Source: Nyssa sinensis
Lineage: Eukaryota; Streptophyta; Magnoliopsida; Cornales; Nyssaceae
Assembly: GCA_008638375.1 (NCBI GenBank)
Contig: CM018031.1
Span: 59,069,188 to 59,133,187 of the forward strand
Direction: 5' to 3'
Length of the DNA stretch: 64,000 nt
Shown: one piece after another, positions 23,701 to 35,400 of the stretch
Layout: each line of letters begins with the position of its first letter
How positions within the stretch are numbered: position 1 is the first letter of the stretch
Translations under genes and position numbers: made by a program
Notes under the pieces: model-generated
Database searches by the model: none
What the model was told of the DNA's origin: nothing
Seen by the model: the letters and a program-made list of their open reading frames with translations, nothing else

Positions 23701-25929
23701 AATTCCAAACCGGTTCAAACCGGTTCCCACCATTTTTCGATCTTCTGAATCCATTTTCGGCCTCGGTTTTGGTCAATTTCACCTCCACATAGCACTTCTA
23801 TCATTCTTTAGTCAAAACTTCTAAGTTATGAAGCGTATTGATGTTTCCCAACCAATCACTTACTCTGGACGGCTCCAATTACATTCCTTGGGCTCAAGCA
23901 ATGTCAAGCTTCCTTCGAGGATGCAAGCTATGATGCTATATCACCGGTAATATCACTGAATCTAAGCATAAAAAAAAAGACGAAACAGATGAAAAATTTC
24001 TGAAAAAACTTGAAGATAAGGATAGCAAAAATAACCAGATCATCACGTGGTTTCGCAATACCACTGTCTCATCTATCAGTCTTCAGTTCGGACGGTTTGC
24101 CACTATCAAATCAATTTGGGATTTCTTAGCAGCTCATTACACCACTACTGATCTTGCTCATCAGTATCAGCTCCTCAGTACTCTTCACCGTACGTGCCAA
24201 GAATCCGGCCAATCCATTAGTGATTTCCTGTCCCAGATGTACACTCTTTGGGATCAATTGACACCCTCCGAACACATATGGAGCTGCACTGTCGATGCTA
24301 AGAAATTTGCTACCTATCGTGATCAACAACGCTTGATTCATTTTCTTATGACTCTTAATACTCACTTTGAGACTATTCGAGCATCTTTGCTTCATCGAAT
24401 CCTCTTCCTACTTTGAAGCAAGCCATCTCTGAACTCTTCTCTAAAGAAACTCGCCTTGGTCCTCTCAAGCCCTCTTCCGTAGACACAGCACTTACCGCCT
24501 TTAGGCCCTCTCAATTTAAGGGAAGTTCATATACTCAAAAATTTTGCAATTACTGTCGCTTATTTGCTCATATTTTACTCGATTGTCCTACACTGAGTCT
24601 GCAGGTTCTGTCAGAAACTCAGACCTAGCCACTATCAGGATGACTATCCCCAAAAATCCCAATCGTCAACCCCGCACCAACTGGTCAAAGGGTAGAACTG
24701 GTAACTTATCAAAACTAGGGTCTGCATCATCCTCTGTTGCTACTGTTGCTGAAAGCTCCCCTATACTTGATTCTTCTTCCTCACCCATCTCTGTTGCTGA
24801 CCTTGAAGCAATCTTCAAACAGGTTCTTGCTCTACCACCCTCAACCACTATGTCTGCCACTTCTGGTAAGTACTCTTAGTATTTTGATTTCGCGTGCAGC
24901 AATCAAATGACTTCACATTCTAGTATTTTTGCTTCCAAAACTTCTGGAATCCCATATTCCAGCAATTCACACTGTCGATGGCTCACACATGTCTATTAGT
25001 CATATTAGAAAAATTTCCACCTCCCATACATTCCTTCCTAGCACCTATCTTATACCTAACCTCACTCTTAATCTTATATCTGTGGGTTAATTATGTGATC
25101 TTGGACTATATGTTCTTTTCTCTCCTTCTGGTTGTTGTGTACAGGATCTGCAGACAGGGAAGATCCTTGGGATAGGCCGTAAGGTTGGCCGCCTGTTTGA
25201 ACTCATTCATCTTTGCATTCCGTCTCAGCTCACTTCTCCACTTTCTTCTGTAGCCTTCGTCTCCACTGTTTCTCCTACAACACTTTGGCACTCACGCTTG
25301 GGTCATATTTCGTCTAGTCGTTTGAAACCTTTATTTTCCAGTGGGTTGCTAGGATCTGTCAAATTTAAGAATATTGATTGTCTATCATGTCAGCCTGCAA
25401 AACAACCTACTTTTTCATTTAATAAAAGTGATTATGTTTCCTCTACTCCTTTTGATTTAGTTTACTCCGATATTTGGGGGCCTTCTCCCCACTCTACAAT
25501 GGGAGGATTCATATACTTTGTCATATTTATTGATGACTATTCTCGTTTTACTTGGTTATATCTCATGAAACAGCATTCAGAGTTGCCTCAAATCTATTTT
25601 GACTTTGCTCGCATGATCAAAACTCAGTTCTCTCGTCTTATCAAAGTTTTTTGCACAGACAATGCCATGGAATACAAGGAATCTGATTTTTTAAACACCC
25701 TTCATCAAAATGGTACTCTTCCTCATCGTTCCTACCCTAGAACTAGAGCTATCAATGGATCGGATCTCGATTCGATCCGATCCAAGATCCGATCCGTTAA
25801 GTCCAAATATGGTTTTAGAAATAGTGATCCGTGACCCGATCCGATCCGATCCGAATCCGGTTATCCCAAATATAAACGGACCGGATATAATATAGGCTGA
25901 TTTGATCCGTTTACAATCCGATCCGATCC

Positions 25930-25976
<47 letters not shown>

Positions 25977-28900
25977 TTAATATTAGATATATATTAATAT
26001 ATATTTATATAATATATTAATATATATAATATATATTTATATATAATATATTAATTTCATTAATAATATATTAATTTTAATATATATATTATAATTTTAA
26101 ACGGATCGGTTATCCGGTTATTAACGGATTTGGATACGGATTAACATTCACCTGATCCGTCGGATTAACAAATCAGATCGGATCGGATTTCTTATTAAAC
26201 GGATCGGATTTGGATCGACTCTGATTCGGTCCAAATCCGATCCGTTTACAGCCCTACCTAGAACTTCTCAGCAAAATGGTTGTACTGAACGCAAACATAG
26301 GCATATTTTGGACATTGTCCGGGCACTCCTTATTTCTACCTCATGTCCTGAACGGTTTTGGGGTGAAGCTGCTCTTACTACCATTTATACCATCAACAAA
26401 CTTCTGTCTCCCATCATCAATAATCAATCTCCACATGAGCGCTTTTATGGTATTCCTCCTGACTATAGCATCCTTCGCATTTTTGGTTGTGCTTGTTTTG
26501 TTCTCCTTCAACCACATGAACACACCAAGCTGGAACCCCGAGCTCGTCTCTGTTGTTTCTTGGGTTATGGAATTGAACATAAAGGGTACAGATGTTGGGA
26601 TCCATACTCCAAGAGACTTCGAATATCTCGACAAGTCATCTTTTGGGAACACAAAATGTTTTCCTCCATTTCTTCCTTTCACTTATCCACTCCACCAACA
26701 CCTTCATTCTTTACTGACTCCTCCATTGATCTATTTCCTGATGAGCCGTCTGAGCTTCCTCTTACAGGTTCTTCTGAGACATCTACTATGTTTGTTGATC
26801 CCTGCCATTGACACCAGTTCACTTGCATCGGTCTCCTCATCAAATACGTCCATCACTACTACTCAACCTCGACGGTCCACACGGGTAAGGGAACCACCCA
26901 CTCATCTTCGTGACTGTCATTGTTTTTCTACTATTCTTTCCCTTCACGAACCTCAATCTTATCGTGAAACTAGTTCTAACCCTCTTTGGCAGCAAGCAAT
27001 GACAGAAGAATTGCAAGCACTCGAGAAAATCCATACTTGGGACATCGCCGATCTACCTCCTCACAAAAATGCTATGGGTTGTAGATAAGTTTACAAAATG
27101 AAAACGCACTCAGATGGTTCCATTGACCGATACAAAGCCCATCTTGTAGCCAAGGGCTTTTCACGAGAATATGGAATTGACTACGAAGAGACTTTTTGCA
27201 CCTGTTGCCCACCTCACCTTTGTCCGCATCTTACTTGCAGTTGCTGCTATTCACAACTGGGGTTTATTTCAAATGGATGTGAAAAATGGCTTCTTAAATG
27301 AAGACCTTACAGAAGAAGCCTTCATGAAACCTCCTCCTGGGTACAATCATCCCCCTCACAAAGTTTGCCAGCTTCGTCGTGCCCTCTATGGTCTTAAGCA
27401 GGCTCCCCCTGCTTGGTTTGCAAAGTTCAGCTCCATCATTGGCGACTTTAGTTTCACTTCGAGTTCTTACGACTCTGCTCTCTTTATCCGCAAGTCTGAT
27501 AATGGGACTATTTTACTGCTTCTCTACGTTGATGACATGATCATCACTGGCGATGATGCCTCCGGCATTAATGATCTAAAACAGTTTCTTCGTCAAGCAT
27601 TTTGAAATGAAGGATCTTGGACCTCTCAGTTATTTTCTCGGTCTCAAGATTTCTTCCAATTCTGATGGTGACTATCTTTCTCAGGCCAAATATGCTTTAG
27701 ATCTTCTTACTCGTGCCGGCCTCACTAACAGCAAGACTGCTCCTACCCCTCTTGAGCCCAATGCTAGGCTCACACCATTGGATGGCACCCTACTCCATGA
27801 TACCACTTTATATCGGCAACTGGTTGGAAGCCTTGTCTACCTCACTGTTACTCGGCCCGACATTGCTCATGCTATTCATACTGTGAGTCAGTTCCTGTCC
27901 GCTCCTCGCTTCACTCACTATGTTGTTGTTCTTCGTATTCTTCGCTACGTCAAGGAGGGACATTTTTTCATGGCCTTCACTTTTCCACTCATTCATCTCT
28001 TGACTTACATGCTTACTCTGATACTGGTTGGGTAGGTGACCCCACTGATCGTCGTTCTACCACTGGTTTTTGCTTCTTCCTTGGTACTTCTCTCATTTCT
28101 TGGCAAAGCAAGAAATAGACTGTCACTGTCAGATCTAGCACTGAAGCAGACTATCGTGATCTAGCAGATGCCACTCAAGAGCTCCTTTGGCTTCGCTGGT
28201 TATTTGAGGACATGAGTGTGACTTACACCTCTGTTGCGATTCTTCATTGTGACAATCAGAGTGTTATCCAAATTGCTCACAATAACGTCTTCCATGAGCA
28301 TATCAAGCATATCGAGATTGACTGTCACTTTGTCCGACAACACATTCTCCGCGGCATTGTTCATCTTCTTCTTGTTTCCTCTACTGATCAGATTGCTTAC
28401 ATTTTCACCAAAGCTCTTCCTCCTGGACGCCTTCAAGACTTAATTTCCAAACTCAAGTTGGCCTCTGCTCTACCACCTTGAGTTTGAGGGGGATGTTAGA
28501 TGTACATTATTATGGATCATATAATCGGTGTATAATTAGGGTTATGTAATATTATAGTATAATCTTAGCATATTCTTCTTTTCTTCTTTGTTCTCATCTT
28601 GTATAGCTCTCTAGCTCTCCTATATAAGAGTCATTCTAGGATTGCAACTTACACAGAATATATATACAATATATCATGTATTCTCTTCCATCTTCAACAA
28701 ATATAATTATTCAAAGTTTAGAATCCGATTTAGGAAAGAAACTAATGTACACTTTATATAGAGCCCATAAGGGGACAACATCATCTAGTCAGGGTTTAAC
28801 TGGTAAACAATTATCCCAACCAATATAACTCTTTGTAAGCAATAGCATACAATATAGTGCCAAATTAAGCAACCATACTTACAATTTTGCACATTACAAT

Positions 28901-28996
28901 GCCACCAATAACAGACAACAACCAATGAAATTCTTTGCCTGGACTGGCATGGCCAGTGAAAGTCATCAAACCAAGAGGAAAATCCAAACCCACCAT
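14914..28996 (-). CDS. TLC (TRAM/LAG1/CLN8) domain-containing membrane protein
   Basis: Eight coding exons: 28996-28883, 22008-21920, 21812-21674, 18292-18218, 17932-17811, 17732-17657, 15839-15780, 15051-14914 (stop TGA). Every junction is GT-AG and the phases sum to 813 nt, a 270-residue protein with no internal stop. Segments such as '[17 protein letters not shown]', '[20 protein letters not shown]', '[15 protein letters not shown]', '[16 protein letters not shown]', '[14 protein letters not shown]' and '[16 protein letters not shown]' are characteristic of the plant family of small polytopic TLC-domain proteins, with the conserved His pair in 'HHGLSM'. Exact biochemical role is not known to me; related TLC proteins act in lipid synthesis or membrane lipid organisation. 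The first coding intron (22009-28882) contains a complete copia element in antisense orientation. A 5'-UTR splice is likely (acceptor near 29023, donor near 29256). Confidence 0.9.
15108..15139. repeat. GA microsatellite in the last TLC-gene intron
   Basis: About sixteen uninterrupted GA units, just upstream of the last coding exon in transcript order (a CT tract on the transcribed strand, close to the splice acceptor). Confidence 0.9.
16868..17091. mobile_element. TAGGGATGGCAA-family element
   Basis: Left end TAGGGATGGCAAAATGCCC and right end CCTGTTGCCATTCCAA are imperfect inverted repeats. An (AT)n core at 16899-16936 and G-rich subterminal runs (17022-17069) are as in the other copies. 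It lies in a TLC-gene intron. No target duplication is evident. Confidence 0.5.
18293..21673 (-). other. Third coding intron of the TLC gene
   Basis: A 3.4-kb intron, AT-rich, with a CT microsatellite at 20727-20758 and an (AT)n run at 21076-21098. It contains a protein-like fragment on the minus strand at 19884-20184, described separately. I recognise no intact transposon in it. Confidence 0.6.
19884..20184 (-). pseudogene. Unidentified coding-like fragment inside a TLC-gene intron
   Basis: From ATG at 20060 a 58-codon frame runs to TGA at 19884 ('[20 protein letters not shown]' and '[20 protein letters not shown]'). Upstream, in another frame, '[20 protein letters not shown]' also reads like protein before a stop. 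Composition and absence of low complexity suggest remains of a real gene with a frameshift, possibly a transposon gag-like protein or a captured exon. I do not recognise the family, and chance cannot be excluded. Confidence 0.25.
22954..23148 (+). repeat. Copia 5' LTR (195 bp)
   Basis: Starts TGTTAGATGTACAC and ends CCATCTTCAACA. Contains a TATA-like CTATATAAGAG at about 23069, a plausible Pol II promoter, and an (AT)n run near its 3' end. Confidence 0.92.
23149..23158 (+). other. Primer-binding site
   Basis: TGGTATCAGA directly after the 5' LTR, complementary to the initiator Met-tRNA 3' end as in most plant copia elements. Confidence 0.85.
23829..24879 (+). pseudogene. Copia gag with degenerate zinc knuckle
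   Basis: Starts near the ATG at 23829 after a leader of about 680 bases. A Gag/UBN2-like region reads '[20 protein letters not shown]' and '[16 protein letters not shown]' (about 24110-24260). A one-base loss at about 24396-24400 shifts the frame into '[19 protein letters not shown]'. Near 24545 is a knuckle remnant, '[15 protein letters not shown]', in which the CCHC pattern is still recognisable. Nonfunctional as read. Confidence 0.8.
24880..28481 (+). pseudogene. Copia pol: protease, integrase, RT, RNase H (broken)
   Basis: A protease remnant near 24880-25000 precedes the GAG-pre-integrase region ('[19 protein letters not shown]', 25295 on) with its Cys pair in 'CLSCQPAKQ', and the integrase core ('[12 protein letters not shown]', '[13 protein letters not shown]', 'CTDNAMEY'). 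After the hAT insert the integrase resumes with '[16 protein letters not shown]' (from 26265). The reverse transcriptase has '[13 protein letters not shown]', '[13 protein letters not shown]' and the active-site 'YVDDMI' (about 27525). RNase H follows ('RPDIAHAI', '[11 protein letters not shown]', '[13 protein letters not shown]') and ends at 28481. A stop replaces the Trp of the WVYK-type motif near 27085, and frameshifts lie near 27195 and 27605. Confidence 0.92.
25744..26256. mobile_element. hAT-type non-autonomous transposon nested in copia integrase
   Basis: Terminal inverted repeats TAGAGCTATCAATGGATC and (reverse complement of the right end) TAGGGCTGTAAACGGATC. The flanks are an exact 8-bp duplication, CCTAGAAC, at 25736-25743 and 26257-26264, as expected for hAT transposition. 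Removing the 513-bp element and one duplication restores the integrase frame, which proves insertion. Subterminal regions are packed with GATCCG/CGGATC motifs on both sides of an (AT)n core (25933-25971). No transposase is encoded. Confidence 0.88.
28484..28493 (+). other. Polypurine tract of the copia element
   Basis: Purine-rich TTGAGGGGGA immediately before the 3' LTR, in the position used to prime plus-strand synthesis. Confidence 0.75.
28494..28699 (+). repeat. Copia 3' LTR (206 bp)
   Basis: Matches the 5' LTR end to end with about 10 percent substitutions and an extra segment around CTCTCTAGCT. Followed by the target duplication AATAT. Confidence 0.92.
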
Positions 28997-29256
28997 ATTA
29001 TTGTTGTTGTAGGAATTATTATCTGAAAAACAACTGTAACAAGAACACTAGGGTATGAATGAATCAGTTATGCACAAAACCCAGTTATGGTGTTCCATGA
29101 AAATAAACAAACTCCCCTGTTTAAAAAGAATTAGTTGATGAATTAAAGAACAGGTGAGATGGGGCAGAACGTCTGCATCCATAATCAACATAACTGCGTG
29201 CGTATATATGTGTGTATTTGTGTATAATATATGTACAGTGTAAGGAAAACGCTTAC

Positions 29257-29580
29257 CGGAATAGAGTTGAAGAAAGCAAGTTGTCAATCTATGGAGCAAA
29301 GATAAATTAGACAGTAAACGGAAACATAGCGAGACTGTGTAGACTTACAACCTCCAAGGACTAAAAGAAAGATGAGAAGAAAACCATGTATTGAAAGATC
29401 GCTGGAAGGTTCGAGAGTTTGAAAATAAGGGAGCGAATAAATTAGACTTGGGAGTGTTAAGAGAAGAGAGGGGATTGGATTATTCGTTTCTTTTCTTGTA
29501 CGGTGGTACGTGCGATAAGTGTTTTTTAAGGAACATGCGTGCCAGAAGTTATTCAACCCTCACCCTCCGTCTATATCTCT
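29257..29580 (-). promoter_or_regulatory. Probable TLC-gene 5' UTR exon and promoter-proximal region
   Basis: The sequence ending CTCTATTCCG at 29257 is followed on the minus strand by GTAAGCG, a good donor, and could splice to the acceptor at 29024-29023 just before the start exon. A second donor-like GTAAGT lies near 29345. Frames here have no recognisable domain, so it is treated as untranslated. The transcription start cannot be fixed. Confidence 0.4.
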
Positions 29581-29619
29581 AAATTTTCAGATTTTATGCT
29601 AACTATAAAGAATAATTTT

Positions 29620-30235
29620 TTGGAGAAAAATCTTTAAAAGGTTTCTAAAATAAATTTTTTTAATTTAAAAAATATATGATACATTTTTTATTTAAAAAGT
29701 GTTTTAGAAAAATTTAATACAAAAGGTTCAATTGTTAATTTTTATCTTAATACTGTTAAAAAATATTACTGATTATTTTAAAAAGTTTAAAAAAAAAATT
29801 TAATACAAAAAAATTTAATTGTTAATTTTTATCTTAACACTATTAAAAAATATTATTGATTATATTAAAACGGCATTTAAGATACATTTTAGGAAAAAAA
29901 ATACTAAAAAATATTTAAAAATAAATTTTTTAAACCCAAAAAATCATAACATTTTACAAAGTAAAAATTTGTTTTTTAGACATTCTAGATAAATAAATAA
30001 AAATTTATGATTTTTTGACATTGAAGAATTTGTTTTATTTATTATTTAGTATTTTTTAAAATGTATATTGATGATTATTTTAATTTAATCAATAATATTT
30101 TTTAACGGTAGTAAGATAGAAATTAATAATTAGATTTTTTATATTAAAAACTTCTTTTTTAGATCTTTTAAATAAAAAAAATATATATCATGAACTTTTT
30201 GAATTAAAAATTTTATTTTAAGGACTTTCTATTTT
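29620..30235. mobile_element. Large palindromic MITE upstream of the TLC gene
   Basis: The left arm from about 29622 (CTTTAAAAGGTTTCTAAAAT onward, including ATTGTTAATTTTTATCTTAA) is an imperfect reverse complement of the right arm ending about 30232. The arms extend well over 150 bp. Inside the left arm a roughly 75-bp unit is repeated in tandem. There is no open frame. The transcript would fold into a long hairpin. Confidence 0.6.
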
Positions 30236-30808
30236 TAAAAAAAAAAATTCACAAATTTTAAAAAATTTTGAAGTTGCAACATCTTGTCACACAATAATAG
30301 TCACGTTATTTTAGGTATGTACAAGAGCGGAGGGGATATAGGCCCCACCCCATGTTTGCAAAAAAAATAAAAAAAAAAAAATTATGTAAATTCAACTTAT
30401 AATTTTGAGGAACTTTTTTTCCTTTCAAATTTTGAAAAAGAAAAAAATATATATGTATATATATATATATATATATAAATCTAGTCTCAAAAAAACTTCA
30501 ACTTGAAAGTTTTTCAAAATAATTTCTAGCCCTCCTCGGAAAAAATCTCTGGGATCCTTTACCATTATACTATTGACCAATTTTTATTTTTATTTTTAAA
30601 AAAAAAGAGTTTATAAGACATTCTCACACTTAATAGTCATATTATACCATCATATATGTAACAAATTTTGTGATTTTAATAATGTAATAAGTTTTATATA
30701 AATTTTCAAAATACTAAAATTATACAAACTGGCATCCGACTCAAGGAATATTTTTTCCATGCATAGATTGACAAGATGATGAATTTGTAATAGAGATCAT
30801 AAATGGCA

Positions 30809-31222
30809 ATAGGGTATGATGCTCCTTCCTTGACTCCGTTCATATTTTCCACCTTCATCCCAATCCCATTCCGTCCCAAACTTTGCTATTTTTTTTTTAA
30901 AGTAAGCTAAAAAAAATGATAGGTAAATTAAAATTTTATTATCAAAACAACCAATACAAAAATAATAATTTAAATGTGATATAAAAAAAAATTTAAAATT
31001 AATTTTATATAGTGTAACTTATTGGTAAAACTGGTATACATAAAAATTAAAAATAACATTTAAATGAGGTAGGTTCGGGAAGAGGTGACCATATCTCGAC
31101 TTTGTCCCGAACTCGATTGAGTTTTCAAATTCCTAGTCTAACTTCGTCTATGAACACTTTAGACTTCCTCTATTAAAAACGAGGTGGGGATGAGTTTCAA
31201 TAGATAGAATGAATCGTCATCC
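30809..31222. mobile_element. TAGGGATGGCAA-family element, decayed
   Basis: Left end AAATGGCAATAGGG and right end TCGTCATCCCTAAAT are related to the ends of the other copies. Subterminal words 'CCCATTCCGTCCC' on the left and 'GAGGTGGGGATG' on the right are partial inverted copies. Confidence 0.4.
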
Positions 31223-31644
31223 CTAAATCGGTGACTACTACTCCTTATTGTGATAATGGAGACTAATTTTAATGCTATTTCTTATTTAGTTGTATTCTTC
31301 ATGAACAAATTAATAACTGAGATTGCCACTCATAAATTTTATTATTTTCTATAATAAATAATTTTTTCAAAAATTATATCATTTTCATGAATTTAAAAAA
31401 ATAATTTCTGAAACACATCACATGACATCTAATAATAATAATGCAATTGAATGACCTCACCGAAGAACCTACGATGCACCACACATGTAGCGGTCTAATA
31501 AAATGACTACATGGCAACTGTTGGCAATTTGACAATCAGAGTTTAAAAAATTATTGCATTTTATTGATTCAGTAAATAATAAATAAATTAATGAAATGGA
31601 AGAAGGAAGATTGAAAATGTTAAAGAAGTTTTTTTCTTTTTAAG

Positions 31645-32070
31645 GATAAATTATATTAATTTTCTTTGAGATTTATGATAATTATATTGATTTTTTTTAA
31701 GATTATGTAATTATATTAATATCTCTTATTTTATATTTTTAAGTTTTGACCAAATTTTAAATTATTTTAAAATATTTTTTATTTTTTATTTAAAAATAAA
31801 TTTAAGATAAATAACTTATTTTTATTTTATATAAAAACAAATTAACGGTTTTTATCAATATTTATTTGAAAAATGAAAAAAATTTGTCAAAATTTAATAA
31901 ATTGAAAAAATAATATGAAAGTGATAGTTTTGTCATTTTAAAAAGAATTGATAAGAAAAAAGTATTTGTATATTATTATGTAAAATATGAGAGATCAGTA
32001 TAATTTCATAAACTTCAAAAAATGTTAATATAATTGTCATAAAATTCAAGAAATGTCAATATAATTTATC
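31645..32070. mobile_element. MITE with GATAAATTATATTAAT ends, copy 1
   Basis: Starts GATAAATTATATTAATTTTC and ends with the inverted form GTCAATATAATTTATC. The AT-rich arms share repeated TAATTATATTGAT words. A second copy is at 48001-48480. Confidence 0.6.
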
Positions 32071-32195
32071 ATTATTTTTATTAGTTTAAGTAAAATACAT
32101 TATATGATTTTACCGTTATGTCCTCTTTTATTAAAAGAAAATTTGTTACAAAGACAAAGCTAAAAAAAAAATAGATTTTCCTAATCGTTCATTTT

Positions 32196-32499
32196 TAAGA
32201 ATAGCAATGGGCCATTAATCCATCTCCAATCCCCGCTCTGTTAAAAGATAACATTCCCATCTCCATTCCGTTTATTATTTTTTTTACAAAAAAAAAAAAA
32301 TAACTCGTCCCCACCCCACCCCACTTATACTTATCTAAAAATTATTTTTTAAAAATAAAAATTCATACTTATATATATACATAATATATATACACATATT
32401 CTAATTTATATATGTGAGAATATTAAATAAAATATATAAATATTTATATAATTTAAATATATAATCAAAATAAAGTTGGCAGAAAAATTGCCATCCTTA
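32196..32499. mobile_element. TAGGGATGGCAA-family element (304 bp)
   Basis: Left end TAAGAATAGCAATGGGCC and right end AAAAATTGCCATCCTTA are good inverted repeats. Subterminal C/G-rich stretches surround an AT-rich core. No clear target duplication. Confidence 0.55.
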
Positions 32500-35400
32500 C
32501 TTTTTTTCTCTGCTCGGTTACTTTCACTTTTAGAAGAAGAAAAAGAAAGTGATGAATTTGAAGAAAAAGTCACTCCCGCGTCTTTTCATTTATGTCAATC
32601 AAATCATAAAAGCTAAGAAGCAAGATAACAAGTACGTTGGATTGCGAAACTGCCTAATTAAATAGTAAATTGTTAAAGTTTATCTTAATAAATGATTAAA
32701 TTTTAAATTGTTATCAAATCTAATTTGTTTACGCTCCAAACTAATTTCAAATAAGCATTTAATTAAATGAATTCTCTCTATATATATATACATAACTTTA
32801 AATATATTCGGACTTAATTTATTTTTTTTATAAATTATTTTTAAATCAGTACTTATTTGAATGGGCGATAAAAATAATTTTTTTAAAAAATGACATGTTG
32901 AAACGATCGTTTTAAAAAAATTATTTATTGACACCTTTTTAAATTGTTCGATCTTGAAAATGTCTAAACAAATATTTTGACAAGTCCAAATAAACATTCA
33001 CTTTTTTAAAAAATTTATTTAAAATATAAAAATAATTAAATAAGTAATGAAATCACCCATCTAAACATAAAATTAATTTCGAGCTAAGTTACTCAGAAGA
33101 CGAATTTGAATAACTGGATATTTGATTTATTGAATAAAGTCATGGGCAGCATGGATAAATGTGCACTTTACCCATTTCGTTACATTATTTTACCGTTTCC
33201 TGATTTAGCCACTTTGAATTATACTTGTATGTGTGTGGGCGGTCCATGCTGCACTTTTACGAAGAACTTGCTGACAATTGTTTAAAGAAAAGGCCGCGTA
33301 CAAAAGGGTCCCACTTCCTTTGATATCATCATGTGCTCCCATACCATATTATGGATCCCAGTTATCCAACTACAATAATATTATATATATATTTTTTATA
33401 TGATGTGATCTTTTATGTACACACATACATATATAATACAATACATTTATTATTATTTTAAATTTTATTTATTTATGTTTTATATACAATTATTTTGTTT
33501 ATTATTTATTTATAGTAAATTTAGTATAGTATTAAAATCAAATATAAAATAGAAATTTATCAAACATCCAATTAGTAAACTGAGTTTGAGAATCAATTTT
33601 TCAAAATCAATTCTATCATCAAAATTGGTTAAGAAATGGATGCTTAACCTTCAATGGTAGGTCTAGAGAGAAAGAGAGAGAGAACACAGATGCGAGAGTT
33701 TGATTTTGAAGTCATGGCTATGTTGTCTGCTTAAAATGAAGTTGAACATACTAATAAATTATCCGATTTGGTCCAGAATTGAAAGACAACAGTGGAAACA
33801 CATTGATTTGTCAAAAAATAGCATTTTGACAATTCCGAGCTACCCACGACGAAACATGGGACCAAAATGGTCCTATATGAGCCTTAAAGATGATAGATAT
33901 GTTTTAAGATGAAAAGGAGGCCTCAAAACAACTTGAAAAGCTAAGAATTTTTTTTTAAAAAAATTACAGTTTTCGACAATCGTCCTTGATAACTTTCTTA
34001 TATTTAAATTTCTTCATCCTCTCAATCTCTACAATTATTTCATTAAAAAGTTGGATAGCCACCCTAACCAAGACATAGAATCTCTATTTCAACTACTTTT
34101 TTGTCACATATTTTATACCTAATGGTGGTGTTGGTTGCAACTTAGACATTATTTCATGAATTTCCCTCTTTTTAAAATTTAAAGTTACCCTGGTGTATAT
34201 CAATGACTAACTGTGAATCTTATGTAATATGTCTTTTATTAGTTGATGGTCCATATTTTTTGAGATTGTAGTTTTATAGACTTTGTCTAATATTTAACAT
34301 TTTCATTAACTTGTGCATCTTTTTGTGTGTTTTATTAATATTTACTATGAATCAAATATTAGTTGATCGTGTTCATGTAACAACAGAGAAAATATTACGA
34401 CGATGAAGGAATATGAAAGGTGTTGGTTTTAGTAGTAGGAATATATTAGAGCTTTTGGTATTTATACACCGATTATTATTTATATCGTTAAACTTCTTTA
34501 AACATGTGAGCTTGGACCGGGTAATAATACCCAAACCTTTTCGTAACTCATCCAACTTTAAAGGGTCAAGCACAATCATGATATTTGTTATTTTGTAACC
34601 TAAACATTGGTGGTAGTGGCTCTCCCTTGGCATACTTGGTGGTGGCAATTGTGGTTGTGCCATTAGTTGTTCATGTCTTGTACTGGTGGTAGTGGTGAAA
34701 TTGGTGGCTTTTGGAAAATGCATACCTTTTGATTCCTCTTGCACTATTTTATTTTCTTTATCAAACATACTTTTAACCTTTTTTTTTCTTTATGATTTTT
34801 TACTCTTCTCTTTACTTGCCCTTTCGCTTGCTTGAAATTCAAAATAGGCTTTTTTTTGCCCTTTTTAATTCTTAATGGAACATTGCATTGGTTTTACTGT
34901 TAAATTTGCTTAGGACATACAAAGCATAAGTATTATCCGGAATTCTTTCATGCCTTAAAAGAGGGGGGAAAAAGTTTATGAGGCTGTCATTAAACTTTTA
35001 GAGACACGAGTTTCACACAATAGTTTAATCTTAGTATATGTTTGGACGAATGTCAAAGACTTCAAATCGTTGGAGCAGGACGCTCATTTTCTCCCCACTA
35101 GTATTAGCTCCGTTTGAAAATCACAAGGCGGGTCGTGATCTCCCCTCTCTCCCACCCCACCCTGCCAAACTAGCCTTTAGTACCGTTGAGATATATTTTA
35201 CCCTTTTTTTTCTCTTGCAAATGCAAAATAAGTTTTATTTCAATTTTGTCTTCATAGTAGCAATTTTAAATCTTATGTATGCAAGAACTTGAAGAGTGTT
35301 GTTTACACAATTGTTTGTGGGTCATTTTTCTTCTTCTTCTTTTTTTTCATAGGTTTGATATTCACTAGCTGATTTCACTAATTACTACCATTTCCTTAAC

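Larger units (their letters stand above)
22954..28699 (+). mobile_element. Complete but degenerate Ty1/copia retrotransposon
   Basis: LTRs at 22954-23148 and 28494-28699, identical short ends (TGTTAGA...TCTTCAACA), a primer-binding site and polypurine tract in place, and a 5-bp target duplication AATAT at 22949-22953 and 28700-28704. Domain order is gag, protease, integrase, reverse transcriptase, RNase H, the copia order. The two LTRs differ at roughly 18 of about 185 aligned bases plus a short indel, so the insertion is old. It lies in the first coding intron of the TLC gene, antisense to it, and is itself interrupted by an hAT-type insertion at 25744-26256. Frameshifts and stops in gag and pol make it non-autonomous. 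Confidence 0.95.

Noticed and set aside
23405..23824. 139-codon plus-strand open frame rich in Pro and His
   Set aside because: It lies in the untranslated leader between the copia primer-binding site and gag; composition reflects a C-rich leader and no domain is visible.
26276..27088. 270-codon open frame on the plus strand
   Set aside because: The overlapping frame (26308-26811) carries the true integrase sequence; this frame has no domain and is out of register.
29284..29556. 90-codon minus-strand frame before the TLC start exon
   Set aside because: Position and splice donors fit a 5' UTR; no similarity to the N-termini of TLC proteins as I know them.
34373..34768. 131-codon minus-strand frame
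   Set aside because: No recognisable domain, no splice context, lies in decayed AT-rich spacer; kept only as a remark.
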